64,000 bases of DNA from Paenibacillus montanisoli (GCF_003268025.1 NZ_QLUW01000001.1:310001-374000); one strand, 5' to 3'. Numbered from the stretch's first letter, positions 17,129 through 27,075 are shown. A program made the numbers and translations. Notes: generated from the letters alone by a model not told the origin.

Positions 17129-18640
17129 ATGGGCAACAGGCCTAATCTATTGTTGATCACCAGCGATCAACAGCATTGGAATACGATAGGGGCGTTTAAC
17201 CCCGAGATTTCGACGCCTAACCTGGACCGTCTGGTCCGGGAAGGCACCGCCTTTACGAGGGCGTACTGCCCGAATCCGACCTGCACGCCGACCCGCAGCT
17301 CCCTGATCACCGGGCTTTATCCAAGCCAGCATGGGGCATGGACCTTGGGAACAAAGCTGTCCGAAAAAGTGCGGACGGTCGGGGAAGATTTTCTCGAGGC
17401 GGGTTATGAAACGGCCTTGGTGGGAAAGGCTCACTTCCAGCCGCTCGCCTCCACGCCCGAATATTCTTCGCTGGAGTCGTATCCGGTGCTTCAGGATTTG
17501 GATTTTTGGAGAGGGTTTGACGAGACCTACTACGGCTTCCGTCACGCGGAGCTGGCCCGGAACCATGCGAATGAAGCCCACGTCGGCCAGCATTACGCCC
17601 TTTGGCTGGAGGAGAAGGGCTGCTCGAACTGGAGAGACTACTTCGTGGGTCCGACCGGCACGATGGATAAGTCAGCCGCCCATAAGTGGGACATCCCGGA
17701 GGAATACCATTATGACGCCTGGATTGCGGAACGGACGAATGCGCTGCTGGAGCAGTATAAACGGGAGGACACTCCATTTTTCCTGTGGTCCAGCTTTTTC
17801 GATCCCCACCCGCCGTACTTGGTTCCAGAGCCGTGGCATGCGATGTACGATCCCGACAAGCTGACGGTCCCGCGGGCAGCGGCCCGCGAGCACGATGCCA
17901 ACCCGCCGCATTTCCGGCTGACGCAGGAAGAGAACCCGGATTTCAGCGGCTATAAAGAAACGGGCTTCGGCATACACGGCATGCACTCGCACAGGCATGA
18001 GGAGGCCGAGCTGCGGAGGAACATTGCGACCTACTACGGGATGACGAGCCTAATGGATAAATATATCGGACGCATTCTCGACAAGCTGGATGAGCTTGGC
18101 CTTACGGAGAACACATTGGTCGTGTTCACGTCCGATCACGGCCATTTCTATGGCCATCACGGACTGACGGCGAAGGGGCCGTTCCATTACGAGGATCTCA
18201 TCCGCCTTCCGATGCTGGTCCGTTATCCCGGACATGTTCCTGCGGGAAAGGTGAACGCCTCGCTGCAGTCATTGGTGGACTTTGCGCCTACCTTCCTCCG
18301 GTTTGCCGGACTGAGAGTACCGTATACGATGTCCGGCAAGGATCAGTACGAGGTGTGGAACGGGCGACAGACCGCCGTGCGCGATCACATTCTGTGCGAA
18401 AATCACCACGAGCCCACGACCATTCATCTGAAGACGTACGTGGACGAACGCTATAAGCTGACGGTTTATTACAAACAGGAATACGGAGAGCTTTTCGACC
18501 TCGAAGCCGACAAAGAGGAAAGACACAACCGATGGAACGATCCGGATTATGCGGATATAAAATCAAAACTATTGCTAAAGTATGCATGGGCTGGACTGGA
18601 ACAGGAACCGCTGTTTATGCCGCGTATCGCTCATGCGTAA
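17129..18640 (+). CDS. Type I sulfatase (formylglycine-dependent), second copy
   Basis: The 503-residue enzyme contains CTPTR with Cys52 as the formylglycine precursor, Asp13-Gln14 at the first metal position, HVGQHYALW, and TSDHG near residue 335. It differs clearly from the first sulfatase (for example Asp-Gln instead of Asp-Asp, DHG instead of DNG), so the two probably cleave different sulfate positions. There is no signal peptide. AGGAGG is well placed before the ATG, 40 nt after the first sulfatase. It ends the operon at a strong terminator. Heparan- or choline-sulfatase-like substrates are possible; specificity is not shown. Confidence 0.9.
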   Translation: MGNRPNLLLITSDQQHWNTIGAFNPEISTPNLDRLVREGTAFTRAYCPNPTCTPTRSSLITGLYPSQHGAWTLGTKLSEKVRTVGEDFLEAGYETALVGKAHFQPLASTPEYSSLESYPVLQDLDFWRGFDETYYGFRHAELARNHANEAHVGQHYALWLEEKGCSNWRDYFVGPTGTMDKSAAHKWDIPEEYHYDAWIAERTNALLEQYKREDTPFFLWSSFFDPHPPYLVPEPWHAMYDPDKLTVPRAAAREHDANPPHFRLTQEENPDFSGYKETGFGIHGMHSHRHEEAELRRNIATYYGMTSLMDKYIGRILDKLDELGLTENTLVVFTSDHGHFYGHHGLTAKGPFHYEDLIRLPMLVRYPGHVPAGKVNASLQSLVDFAPTFLRFAGLRVPYTMSGKDQYEVWNGRQTAVRDHILCENHHEPTTIHLKTYVDERYKLTVYYKQEYGELFDLEADKEERHNRWNDPDYADIKSKLLLKYAWAGLEQEPLFMPRIAHA

Positions 18641-18659
18641 GCAATTCGAATGAGGCGTA

Positions 18660-18689
18660 GGCTGCCGGAATGATCGGCAGTCTTTTTTT
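18660..18689 (+). terminator. Terminator of the sulfatase operon
   Basis: GGCTGCCG (18660-18667) pairs with CGGCAGTC (18675-18682) and is followed by seven T. Confidence 0.85.
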
Positions 18690-18745
18690 GCCGCGGTTAT
18701 GGAAAAAATTAGCCTGAAATTTGATTCAATTCGACTTTTGCCTTA

Positions 18746-18774
18746 TTGATCTCTGTAAAAAATCTCCTTATAAT
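18746..18774 (+). promoter_or_regulatory. Sigma-A promoter of the YesM/YesN pair
   Basis: TTGATC (18746-18751) and TATAAT (18769-18774) are separated by 17 bp, about 80 bp before the histidine kinase start. Confidence 0.65.
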
Positions 18775-18856
18775 TACCATACCCTCACCCCTCATACCCT
18801 CCGGTAATTCATCAATAGGACAAGCTTCCGCCTAACTACCTTTAGGAGTGATGCCG

Positions 18857-20575
18857 ATGTTGAAATGGATCAAATTTCGCTCACTCAAGTACAAAATTAT
18901 TATTGTCTTCATTATCATTTCTGTCATTTTGGTTATTCTTCAGGCGGGCTTTTTCCAGCATTGGATAAGCGCAATCATCCTAAAGCAATCAGAAGCCAAT
19001 TTGCATGAAACGGTTCGGCAAATCGGGAAGCAAGTGGATCTTCAGTATAAACAAATCGATACCAACGCTCGCGTCATCCGCAACAATCAAGTGTTAAAAA
19101 ATTATTTAAAGGATTTGAAAAGGAACACGATCAACTATCAGATCGCCAAATACCAGATTGCGCGGCAAATCGTAAGGCTCCCCAATTTGGAAATGATCGA
19201 GAACATCTACATATTCCCGGTGGGCTACCCGCCGATGAACCTGTTTTATTCCGATGCGATCTTCGAAGTTGACGAGCTTACCGAACGACTGATGACAACA
19301 AACCGGGCAGGCAGCTCGGAAGATGTCATCTGGACGGTGCAGCCGCAGTCGCATCAAATTTCAATGATGATGCTTATTTATGACGGCGACGAGCTGCTTG
19401 GACTGCTCAGAGTCGATTTAAACGAGAAATTTCATGATCAATTGGACGATGTGCAATTAGGAGAAGAGGGAAGCATTTTCCTTCTCAATGATCAGACCAT
19501 CATGTTCGCCACAGACAGGAAATTTGTTAATCGGCAGGAAACCAGTTTAGAGCAGCTGGCAGGTTCAGGTACGCAAATTACCTTCACGCTGGATTATCAG
19601 GGCTGGAAACTGATCGGGATCGTGCCGAACAAGGAGATCTTAAATCAAGTCAATCAGGTGAACAAAATATTGCTGCTCATGGAATTGATCGTTTTTGCCT
19701 TTATCTTTCTTTTTGCCTTGGTCGTTCTTCGCATGATTCTGAAACCGCTTAAGCAGATCTTGAGAGGGATGGAGAGCATTGAGCAAGGCAAGCTGGACGT
19801 CATCGTAAATCGAGCCGGCAATGACGAATTCACCGTCATTATCCGGCATTTCAACCAGATGGCGGAGCGGGTCAACCGTTTAATCAAGACCGTATACTAT
19901 CAGCAGCTTACCTATCGGAAAGCCGAAGTGATCAATCTGCAGTCGAAGCTTAATCCCCATTTTCTCTATAACACCCTGGATATGATCTATTGGATGACGG
20001 TAGTCAAGGACGAGGAAGAAATCGGCGATGCGATTATTTCCTTGTCCAATCTATTGCGCTATTCCATCTCTCATCAAAATGAATTTGTCACCGTCGCGGA
20101 AGATATGGAGCAGCTGGAAAATTACTTGAAGATTCAGCGCATGCGATTTGAAGAGAAGCTGGCGTATGTGTTCCATATCGACCCTGCCATAACGGACATT
20201 AAGATTCCGAAGCTGCTCATCCAGCCGTTGGTGGAAAATGCCATAAAGTATGCGTTTCAGCAAATGCTGCTTGGCGGCATGATTACCATTCGAGGCTATG
20301 CGGAAGGCGATGACTTGTTCCTTGAAGTCGAGGACAACGGGGTAGGCATGCCGGCAGATAAGATCGAGGCTTTGGTTGCGTCATTCGAGAATAAGAGACA
20401 TGGCGGCCTTGGCATTCAGTTGGTCCGGCAGCGCATTAATTATATTTACGGCGAGGATTATGGACTGTCCATTAGGAGCGAAAGCGGCCGCGGAACGAAG
20501 ATCGCGCTAAAGCTGCGGACAGATGCGGGCGTTCCTCAAGAGGATCTTTGGAAAGATGAAGCATTGCATGCCTAA
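18857..20575 (+). CDS. YesM-type sensor histidine kinase
   Basis: The 572-residue membrane kinase has two transmembrane segments (about 13-35 and 275-298) around an extracellular sensor. A HAMP domain follows, then the His_kinase core LNPHFLYNTLDM with His368 as the likely phosphorylation site. The ATPase domain shows LIQPLVENAIKYAF and DNGVGMPAD. The ATG at 18857 is chosen because AGGAG (18844-18848) lies 8 nt before it; upstream GTG and ATG codons sit too close. It pairs with the response regulator 27 nt downstream and probably senses an extracellular glycan or its loaded binding protein to control the DppBCDF-like importer. Confidence 0.92.
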   Translation: MLKWIKFRSLKYKIIIVFIIISVILVILQAGFFQHWISAIILKQSEANLHETVRQIGKQVDLQYKQIDTNARVIRNNQVLKNYLKDLKRNTINYQIAKYQIARQIVRLPNLEMIENIYIFPVGYPPMNLFYSDAIFEVDELTERLMTTNRAGSSEDVIWTVQPQSHQISMMMLIYDGDELLGLLRVDLNEKFHDQLDDVQLGEEGSIFLLNDQTIMFATDRKFVNRQETSLEQLAGSGTQITFTLDYQGWKLIGIVPNKEILNQVNQVNKILLLMELIVFAFIFLFALVVLRMILKPLKQILRGMESIEQGKLDVIVNRAGNDEFTVIIRHFNQMAERVNRLIKTVYYQQLTYRKAEVINLQSKLNPHFLYNTLDMIYWMTVVKDEEEIGDAIISLSNLLRYSISHQNEFVTVAEDMEQLENYLKIQRMRFEEKLAYVFHIDPAITDIKIPKLLIQPLVENAIKYAFQQMLLGGMITIRGYAEGDDLFLEVEDNGVGMPADKIEALVASFENKRHGGLGIQLVRQRINYIYGEDYGLSIRSESGRGTKIALKLRTDAGVPQEDLWKDEALHA

Positions 20576-20602
20576 CTCATATTCGGGAAGGGGAGATCTG
20601 CT

Positions 20603-22114
20603 TTGAAAATCATACTCGTCGATGATGAAAGGTCGGTTCTCAAAGGGCTGCAGCATATTTTCACCAAACATTGCACGGAGCACGAAATCGTCGGCACGGC
20701 GCAAAGCGCGGAAGAAGCGCTGCATCTGCTGCAGTTTACGATGGCCGATGTTGTCATTACGGATGTCATGATGCCGGGGATGAACGGGATCGAGCTTACA
20801 CGCGAGATCAGCAGGCTGTATCCTTACCTGGTTATTGTCATTTTGAGCGGTCATGCGGAATTTGAATATGTTCGGGAAGCCATGCGATGCGGCGCATTCG
20901 ACTATCTACTGAAGCCGTGCCACTATCAGACGGTGATCGACCTCTTAAATAAGATTAGAAGCAAAGCGGCGGAGAAGGAGAAGGTGAATGAAAAAACGTC
21001 GCACAAGCGGATGCTGGAGAAGCTGATCCAAGGAAGCCTTGAGTTACCGGAAAGCTGGGGCGTACATACCGAATTACAGATGGCTGTTTTTTCCGGTCAA
21101 GAACCGGTGGATGCAAGAATGGAAGAGCATATCGCCTATCATTTGCTGCAAGGGAATATGGAGCAAGGAGTCTTGGACACGGTGATTTACGAGGGGAGAT
21201 GCGTGGTCCTTTCCCGCAGCGCAGTCGATCACGGGATGCTCAAGCAGCTGCTGGACGAGTGCAGGCTGACGATGCGTAAACAGAACCGCACCGTATTTGC
21301 GGCCGTTCATCGGTTTACCGGAGGTACAAGGTCGATCGAGCAGGCATACGAAGCTTGTCTGAGACGTTGCGAGTTTCTGGAGTTTAACGAGTATTCGATC
21401 GTTATGGATGACGAATCGTACCATGAACAATTGAAGCAGCAGGAACAATTCGCGATCAGCGATTATTTTTCAGGCAACAAGTTCGGAAAATATTATGCGT
21501 CGGCGGATGCAAAGAAATTGCGGCTGTACATCGAATCGATCCTGCAGCAGCTGCATCGCGTCCACGGCAGGCTTGATCCGGTCCGGCTGAAGAGAGGATT
21601 GCTGAGCGAGCTAATCTATTTGGAGCATTTGCTTAAGGAACACGGGGTCGAGCCGTTCTTCGGCAGGCAAATCGATTATGTGCGGGAAATGAAGGGAATC
21701 CGCACGTTTAAGGAGCTGCTAGGCTGGCTCAAAAACTATTGCATGTCCGCCATCATGTGCATGAATGACGAAAATCACACTCCGCAATATATACAGTCCG
21801 CCATCCGTTATATCGAGATGAATTATATGAAAAACCTGACGTTAAAAGAGGTTGCCGACGCCGTTTATTTGAATGTCTGGTATTTCAGCTCCCAATTTAA
21901 AAAGCATACCCAAGTCTCGTTCAGCGAGTATATCAATCTCATCCGGGTTCGAAACGCCAAGGAGTTTCTCAGGCAGAAGGACCTTAAAGTCTATCAAGTG
22001 GCGGAGATGGTAGGATTTCAAGATGCAGCTTACTTTAGTACCGTGTTTAAAGGGTTAGAGCATATGAGTCCGAAGGAATTCCAACAGTCCTTCTTAATCT
22101 CCAATGATTCTTAA
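20603..22114 (+). CDS. YesN-type response regulator with AraC DNA-binding domain
   Basis: The 503-residue regulator has a receiver domain (residues 1-120) with acidic pocket Asp7-Asp8, phosphoacceptor Asp54 (VVITDVMMPGMNG) and Lys in LLKPC near 104. A middle linker is followed by an AraC domain at about 400-500 (VADAVYLNVWYFSSQFKKHT; MVGFQDAAYFSTVFKGLEH). The start is TTG with GGGGAG upstream. It should be phosphorylated by the YesM-type kinase encoded just before it and activate the transport genes that follow. Confidence 0.92.
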   Translation: MKIILVDDERSVLKGLQHIFTKHCTEHEIVGTAQSAEEALHLLQFTMADVVITDVMMPGMNGIELTREISRLYPYLVIVILSGHAEFEYVREAMRCGAFDYLLKPCHYQTVIDLLNKIRSKAAEKEKVNEKTSHKRMLEKLIQGSLELPESWGVHTELQMAVFSGQEPVDARMEEHIAYHLLQGNMEQGVLDTVIYEGRCVVLSRSAVDHGMLKQLLDECRLTMRKQNRTVFAAVHRFTGGTRSIEQAYEACLRRCEFLEFNEYSIVMDDESYHEQLKQQEQFAISDYFSGNKFGKYYASADAKKLRLYIESILQQLHRVHGRLDPVRLKRGLLSELIYLEHLLKEHGVEPFFGRQIDYVREMKGIRTFKELLGWLKNYCMSAIMCMNDENHTPQYIQSAIRYIEMNYMKNLTLKEVADAVYLNVWYFSSQFKKHTQVSFSEYINLIRVRNAKEFLRQKDLKVYQVAEMVGFQDAAYFSTVFKGLEHMSPKEFQQSFLISNDS

Positions 22115-22193
22115 AGAAACCCAAGGTTATTAAAATTTTTAATTCCTTCTGATCGCTATAATTTGAGTATCCCATTAGAAGGAGGAGTGTTAA

Positions 22194-24173
22194 TTGCGAA
22201 TTATGAAAAGGCTTACAGTGCTGTTTGTCATGATGGCGCTGATCATCACGGCTTGTAGTAATGACAATAACAAGAGCAACTCTACTTCGGACGCGGGCAA
22301 GAATAATGCCGCAGCGGAAACGGACGGTAACAAAGATACGGGGGATTCAAAGTCAAGCGGCAAGATGACCGACGTCGGCACGCCAAGAAGCGAAACGTTG
22401 ATCGTCGACATCTTGGGCGGCCGCAGCCCTGATCCGGATCGGTATAATCCGTATGTGCCGGGAGCCGTTGCGATGGATGCCGGCGTGCATCAGCTGATGT
22501 TCTCGAACTTATGGGAAATCGACACGCAGAAGGGTACGCAGATTCCGGATTTGGCTGCCACCTTCCCGGAGCCATTGGACGGAACCAATACCAAATTTAA
22601 ATTTAAAATCCAAGAAGGTCTGTCCTGGTCGGACGGCCAGCCGTTTACGGCGCATGACGTGGAATTTACGGCAAAGATGATCGCGGACACGAAGGAACTC
22701 GGCTACAACGGTTACTTTACGAATTTGGTGAAAAGCATGAAAGCGACGGACGATTACACGATTGAAGTCGAAACCGTCAATCCTGAAACGAGATTGGCGC
22801 AGAAGCTTGGCGTCGTCATTTGGGGCAATACGTTCAGGGTCATGCCGAAGCATATTTGGGAGAAAGAGGATCCCGCGACATTCAAATTCTCGAATCCGAT
22901 CGGCGTAGGTCCGTACAAATTGAAGGATCGCGATCCTCAAGGAAACTGGTTCCTATGGGAGAAGCGCGAAGATTGGCAGAAGAGCGATATCGGCAAGCTT
23001 GTCGGCGAGCCCGGCCCGAAATACATTTTGTTCAAGTTCTTCGGACCTGAGGAGAAGCGGATTATCGCCATGATTCAGCATGATATGGACATCCTGCAGG
23101 ACATTACGCCTGAAAGCTGGGATGTGCTGAGACAGAAGAATGAATATGCCAAAGCTTGGTACAACGACTTCCCGTATGCAACGATGGATGATCCGTGCGA
23201 ACGCGGGATGTCCTTCAACACGGCGAAGGAGCCGTACAACAATCCGGATGTCCGCTGGGCACTCGCGCTCATGACGGATATTAAGAACGTTTCGATGGCA
23301 ACCTTCGGCGGCATGCTGCGCGTATCCCCGATTCAGCTGCCGCCGATCAAGGTGCTTCAGGATAATTACCATAAGCCGATGCTGGGCTGGCTGAAGGACT
23401 TTGCGCTTGAAGACGGTTACAAACCGTTCGACGACAGCTATGCGGCAGGCATTGTCGATATGCTGAAGCAGCAGGGCGTTGAAGGCTTGCCGACGGATCA
23501 GAGCGCGATCAGTGACACCTTCGGAGTCGGCTGGTGGAAATTCGACCCGGCTGAAGCTGCGAAATTGCTGGAGAAGAACGGATTTAAGAAAGACGGAGAC
23601 AAATGGCTCCTGCCAAACGGCAAACCATGGACGATGACGATCAATGCGCCAGCCAACTTTGAGGTCCAGTCGATGCGATTGGCGTTCGCCGTGGCGGATT
23701 CCTGGAGAAAGCAAGGCATTGAAGTGAATGTGCAGCAGATGGAAGGCGCTTCCTTCTGGGACAGCGAATCGACGGGCGCGTTCGAGATCGGCTCCTACTG
23801 GCCGGCTTGCGGCTTGCTGCCTGATACGACGGCAAATATGACCGGTTGGCATAAGCAGTACATCGTGCCGATCGGGGAGCAGGCACCGGGTAACCGTAAC
23901 CGCTGGGCGAACGACCGTGTGAGCACCTTGCTCGATGAACTGGACGGATTGCCGAGCGATGATCCGAAGGTGATTCAGAACATCACGGAAATCAATAAAG
24001 AATTCGTCAAGGGAATGCCGTTCATTCCAATGTTCGGCACATCCAAATTCGTTCCGGTCGATACGTACTATTGGGATGGGTTCCAAACGTCGGAAAATGC
24101 GTTCGAGGGACCATGGTGGTGGTGGTCGCAGTTTAAGTTCTACACCCCTCACTTGAAGCCTACAGGCAGATAA
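22194..24173 (+). CDS. Family 5 extracellular substrate-binding lipoprotein
   Basis: The 659-residue lipoprotein begins with a TTG start (GGAGGAG 6 nt upstream) and has lipobox ITAC at about residues 18-21. It is a SBP_bac_5 protein, seen from DVEFTAKMIADT and LSWSDGQPFTAHD in the family signature region. Such proteins bind oligopeptides or, in several soil and gut bacteria, oligosaccharides. Its size is large for the family. It is directly upstream of two DppB/DppC-type permeases and two ATPases, and the operon ends with a GH172 glycosidase, favouring an oligosaccharide ligand. A partial terminator separates it from the permeases. Confidence 0.9.
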   Translation: MRIMKRLTVLFVMMALIITACSNDNNKSNSTSDAGKNNAAAETDGNKDTGDSKSSGKMTDVGTPRSETLIVDILGGRSPDPDRYNPYVPGAVAMDAGVHQLMFSNLWEIDTQKGTQIPDLAATFPEPLDGTNTKFKFKIQEGLSWSDGQPFTAHDVEFTAKMIADTKELGYNGYFTNLVKSMKATDDYTIEVETVNPETRLAQKLGVVIWGNTFRVMPKHIWEKEDPATFKFSNPIGVGPYKLKDRDPQGNWFLWEKREDWQKSDIGKLVGEPGPKYILFKFFGPEEKRIIAMIQHDMDILQDITPESWDVLRQKNEYAKAWYNDFPYATMDDPCERGMSFNTAKEPYNNPDVRWALALMTDIKNVSMATFGGMLRVSPIQLPPIKVLQDNYHKPMLGWLKDFALEDGYKPFDDSYAAGIVDMLKQQGVEGLPTDQSAISDTFGVGWWKFDPAEAAKLLEKNGFKKDGDKWLLPNGKPWTMTINAPANFEVQSMRLAFAVADSWRKQGIEVNVQQMEGASFWDSESTGAFEIGSYWPACGLLPDTTANMTGWHKQYIVPIGEQAPGNRNRWANDRVSTLLDELDGLPSDDPKVIQNITEINKEFVKGMPFIPMFGTSKFVPVDTYYWDGFQTSENAFEGPWWWWSQFKFYTPHLKPTGR

Positions 24174-24193
24174 CGCTAAATCCTGCTTCGATT

Positions 24194-24228
24194 ACATACC
24201 GGGCTGAACAAGTCCGGTATGTATTTTT
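24194..24228 (+). terminator. Intra-operon terminator after the binding-protein gene
   Basis: ACATACCGG (24194-24202) pairs with CCGGTATGT (24214-24222), followed by ATTTTTCA. A partial terminator here would give more binding protein than membrane components. The longer reading of the next gene starts inside this hairpin and is therefore unlikely. Confidence 0.7.
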
Positions 24229-24266
24229 CAAAGCGGAGACTAACGCAGGCGGGGAGATGCTGCTTT

Positions 24267-25265
24267 ATGGGATTTTACAAGTTTTTGCTATCCAGAGTGC
24301 TTTCCTTTGTACTCGTCGTATTTATCGGAATCACGACCGTATTCTTCGTGCCCCGGTTCATGCCGTCGGATCCGGTAGAAGCCATGATCGGCAAGATGAC
24401 GGCCAATCAGGCGTTCATGGAACCGGAAGCGATCGTTACATTGCGCGAAACGTTAAATGAATCCTTCGGACTTGAAGGCTCGATGTGGGATCAATATTGG
24501 GGCTTTGTGAAGCGGGTCATCATTACGCAGGATTTCGGCCCTTCCCTGGCCAGTTATCCGAATCCGGTCAATGAATTAATCGTGAAAGCGCTGCCGTGGA
24601 CGATGGGATTGTTGTTGATCTCGACGATTATTGCATGGCTGATCGGCAATGTTGTCGGCTTGCTCGCCGGCTTTCTCAAAGATAAATCCTATTCCAAGGC
24701 AATGGAAGCCATCTCCATTATGATCTATCCGATTCCTTACTACATATTGGCGCTGATCCTAATTATGCTGCTGACGTATATCTATCCGATCTTTCCGCTA
24801 TCGGCCACCTTTCAAGGCGAAGGGTTTTCATGGGAGCATATCAAAAGCATCGTCTATAATTCCATCCTGCCGGCGCTTTCCATGATTCTGGTCGGGACCG
24901 GCTGGTGGGTGATTAGCATGAAGACGTTATCTTCCGGAATCGCCGAAGAGGATTACGTCCATTTTGCCAGACTGAAGGGCTTGAGCGAACGAAAAATCAT
25001 GACCAAATACGTGCTGCCGAATGCGGCGCTTCCGCAAGTCACGATGCTTGCGCTGCAGATCGGAACGATTTTTAACGGGGCGTTAATTACGGAAATCCTG
25101 TTCGGTTATCCGGGCATCGGCACGCTTATTTATACCGGCATTCTGCAAGCCGATTACAACCTGATCATGGGGACGATTACGCTATCCATCATCGCGGTGG
25201 CGGCGGCTACCTTTATCGTAGACTTCTTATATCCGTTCATTGATCCCAGAGTGCGTTATAAATAA
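24267..25265 (+). CDS. ABC transporter permease, DppB/OppB family
   Basis: The 332-residue permease has six predicted membrane segments, an N-terminal FLLSRVLSFVLVVF typical of DppB proteins, and a cytoplasmic loop DYVHFARLKGLSERKI near residue 228. The C-terminus ends with the family-typical FLYPFIDPRVRY. ATG at 24267 has GGGGAG 10 nt upstream. It pairs with the DppC-like permease encoded 24 nt later to form an oligopeptide-type channel, here possibly used for oligosaccharides. Confidence 0.9.
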   Translation: MGFYKFLLSRVLSFVLVVFIGITTVFFVPRFMPSDPVEAMIGKMTANQAFMEPEAIVTLRETLNESFGLEGSMWDQYWGFVKRVIITQDFGPSLASYPNPVNELIVKALPWTMGLLLISTIIAWLIGNVVGLLAGFLKDKSYSKAMEAISIMIYPIPYYILALILIMLLTYIYPIFPLSATFQGEGFSWEHIKSIVYNSILPALSMILVGTGWWVISMKTLSSGIAEEDYVHFARLKGLSERKIMTKYVLPNAALPQVTMLALQIGTIFNGALITEILFGYPGIGTLIYTGILQADYNLIMGTITLSIIAVAAATFIVDFLYPFIDPRVRYK

Positions 25266-25289
25266 GTGTGCTTCGGAGGTGAGTTGCGC

Positions 25290-26114
25290 GTGAAGCATTG
25301 GAATTTTCGTTTAAAGCTGGGTGTGCTTCTGCTAGGCATTTTCATTATCCTCGGCTTCATCGTTCCTTTCTTCTACCAGGGAAATCCGATCGAATGGGGA
25401 ACGTATTTAAAAAATTTAAAGCCGAGCAAGGAGCATATCTTCGGCACGACGAACCTGGGCCAAGATACGTTCTGGCTGCTGGCAAAGTCGATCCAAAACT
25501 CGTTTATTATCGGCATTATCGTTGCCTTCTTCGCAACGCTGATCGGCGTGCTCTTAGGTCTCTGGGCAGGATTTAAAGGCGGCTTTATCGATCGGTTGAT
25601 CACCGTGCTGACCGACTCTTTTATCGTCATTCCATCGCTGCCGATTCTGATCCTGCTGGGAAGTCTGATGCAAGGCAAAGCATCGCTGTTCATGATTGCG
25701 TTTGTGCTGATTATCTTTAACTGGCCTTGGCCGGCGCGGCAGATCCGCTCCATGGCGTTGTCGCTCAGCGAACGCGACTTTATCAGTACCGCGATCTTCT
25801 CGGGCCAGAACACGCTGAAAATTATCGTCAAAGAGATCTTTCCGTTTGTCGCGGGCTGGTCCGTAGCCAACTTTGTCAATACGATCCTCGTTGCCATCGG
25901 CTCCGAATCCGGCTTGGCCGTGATCGGGATGTCCAGTAACGAGAAGGCTACGCTCGGAACGATGATTTATTGGGCGAATCAGCATCAGGCCATGCTATCC
26001 GAGCGCTGGTGGTGGATCGGTTCTCCGGTTGTTGCCATCGCCTTAATCTTCATTGCCTTATTCCTGGTTATGACGGGCTATCAGCAATATTCTGCGTTAA
26101 GGAGAGGGAAGTAA
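25290..26114 (+). CDS. ABC transporter permease, DppC/OppC family
   Basis: The 274-residue permease has the DppC-type N-terminal membrane segment, the motif HIFGTTNLGQDTFW and a coupling loop SERDFISTAIFSGQNTLK near residue 162. GTG at 25290 with GGAGGTGA 7 nt upstream is the best start; the GTG at 25266 lies before the ribosome binding site. One nucleotide separates its stop from the ATPase gene. Confidence 0.9.
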   Translation: MKHWNFRLKLGVLLLGIFIILGFIVPFFYQGNPIEWGTYLKNLKPSKEHIFGTTNLGQDTFWLLAKSIQNSFIIGIIVAFFATLIGVLLGLWAGFKGGFIDRLITVLTDSFIVIPSLPILILLGSLMQGKASLFMIAFVLIIFNWPWPARQIRSMALSLSERDFISTAIFSGQNTLKIIVKEIFPFVAGWSVANFVNTILVAIGSESGLAVIGMSSNEKATLGTMIYWANQHQAMLSERWWWIGSPVVAIALIFIALFLVMTGYQQYSALRRGK

Positions 26115-26115
26115 T

Positions 26116-27075
26116 ATGCTGAAGCTAAATCAGGTAAGCGCGCAGTACAACATTTTGACCGGCTATGTAAAAGCGGTAGATAAAGTTGATTTCGAAGTCC
26201 GAAAGAATGAGATTTTCGGCATTGCGGGCGAATCCGGCTGCGGAAAGTCTACGCTGCTCAAGGTCATGTACGACTTGATCAACTATCCGCTTGAAATCGC
26301 ATCAGGCTCCGTGGAAGTGCACGCTACGGACAGGAAGGGCCTGCCTGTCATCTATCGCAACGGCGAGATCCATAAGAGCTGGTGGAAAGATATTTCTTAC
26401 GTGCCGCAAGGCGCGATGCACGTCATGAATCCGGTGACGAGAGTGAGAAACCAATTTTTTGACACCATCAGTAAGTTCCATGGCGTTAAGAATAAAAAAA
26501 CGCTGGAGCACGAAATAACGGAGTATTTGAGGGAGCTGGAGCTTCCGCCTGATGTGCTCAAGGCCTACCCTCATCAGCTAAGCGGCGGCATGCGGCAGCG
26601 GGTGTTGATCGCGCTCGCGACGTTTCTGCATCCGAGCATCGTCCTGGCGGATGAGCCGACGACGGCACTTGACGTCGTCGTGCAGAGAGGCATCCTCACC
26701 ATGCTGTCGCAGGTGCAGAAAAAATTGAAGAACTCCATGGTCATTGTATCTCACGACATGGGGGTGCATTATCAGATCACCAACCGGATGGGCATCATGT
26801 ATGCCGGCCAAATGATAGAAGTCGGCCCGACGGACCGCATTTTCAACGAGCCTCAGCATCCGTATACCAAAATGCTGATCAACGCGCTGCCGAGAATCGG
26901 AGATAACAGCCAGAAGGAAGGCATACCGGGAACGCCCCCTAGCTTAAAGAATCCGCCAGCCGGCTGCCGATTTGCCGCGAGATGCCCTCATGCGACGGAG
27001 CTGTGCCGTTTGGTGGAGCCTGATCGGGTGAACGTGGGCGAGGGCCATTATGCGAGCTGCCACTTGCTTAACTAG
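26116..27075 (+). CDS. ABC transporter ATPase, DppD/OppD family
   Basis: The 319-residue ATPase has Walker A GESGCGKST (38-46), signature LSGGMRQR near 155 and Walker B LADEPTTALD near 176. The C-terminal oligopeptide-transporter domain includes PPAGCRFAARCPHATELC, whose cysteines bind an iron-sulfur cluster in some relatives. It should energise the DppBC-like permeases together with the next ATPase. The sequence after Walker A is unusual in having an insertion between residues about 60 and 95. Confidence 0.92.
   Translation: MLKLNQVSAQYNILTGYVKAVDKVDFEVRKNEIFGIAGESGCGKSTLLKVMYDLINYPLEIASGSVEVHATDRKGLPVIYRNGEIHKSWWKDISYVPQGAMHVMNPVTRVRNQFFDTISKFHGVKNKKTLEHEITEYLRELELPPDVLKAYPHQLSGGMRQRVLIALATFLHPSIVLADEPTTALDVVVQRGILTMLSQVQKKLKNSMVIVSHDMGVHYQITNRMGIMYAGQMIEVGPTDRIFNEPQHPYTKMLINALPRIGDNSQKEGIPGTPPSLKNPPAGCRFAARCPHATELCRLVEPDRVNVGEGHYASCHLLN

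Noticed and set aside
22953-24152. 399-codon minus-strand open frame
   Set aside because: It lies fully antisense to the family 5 binding-protein gene and has no protein-family features.
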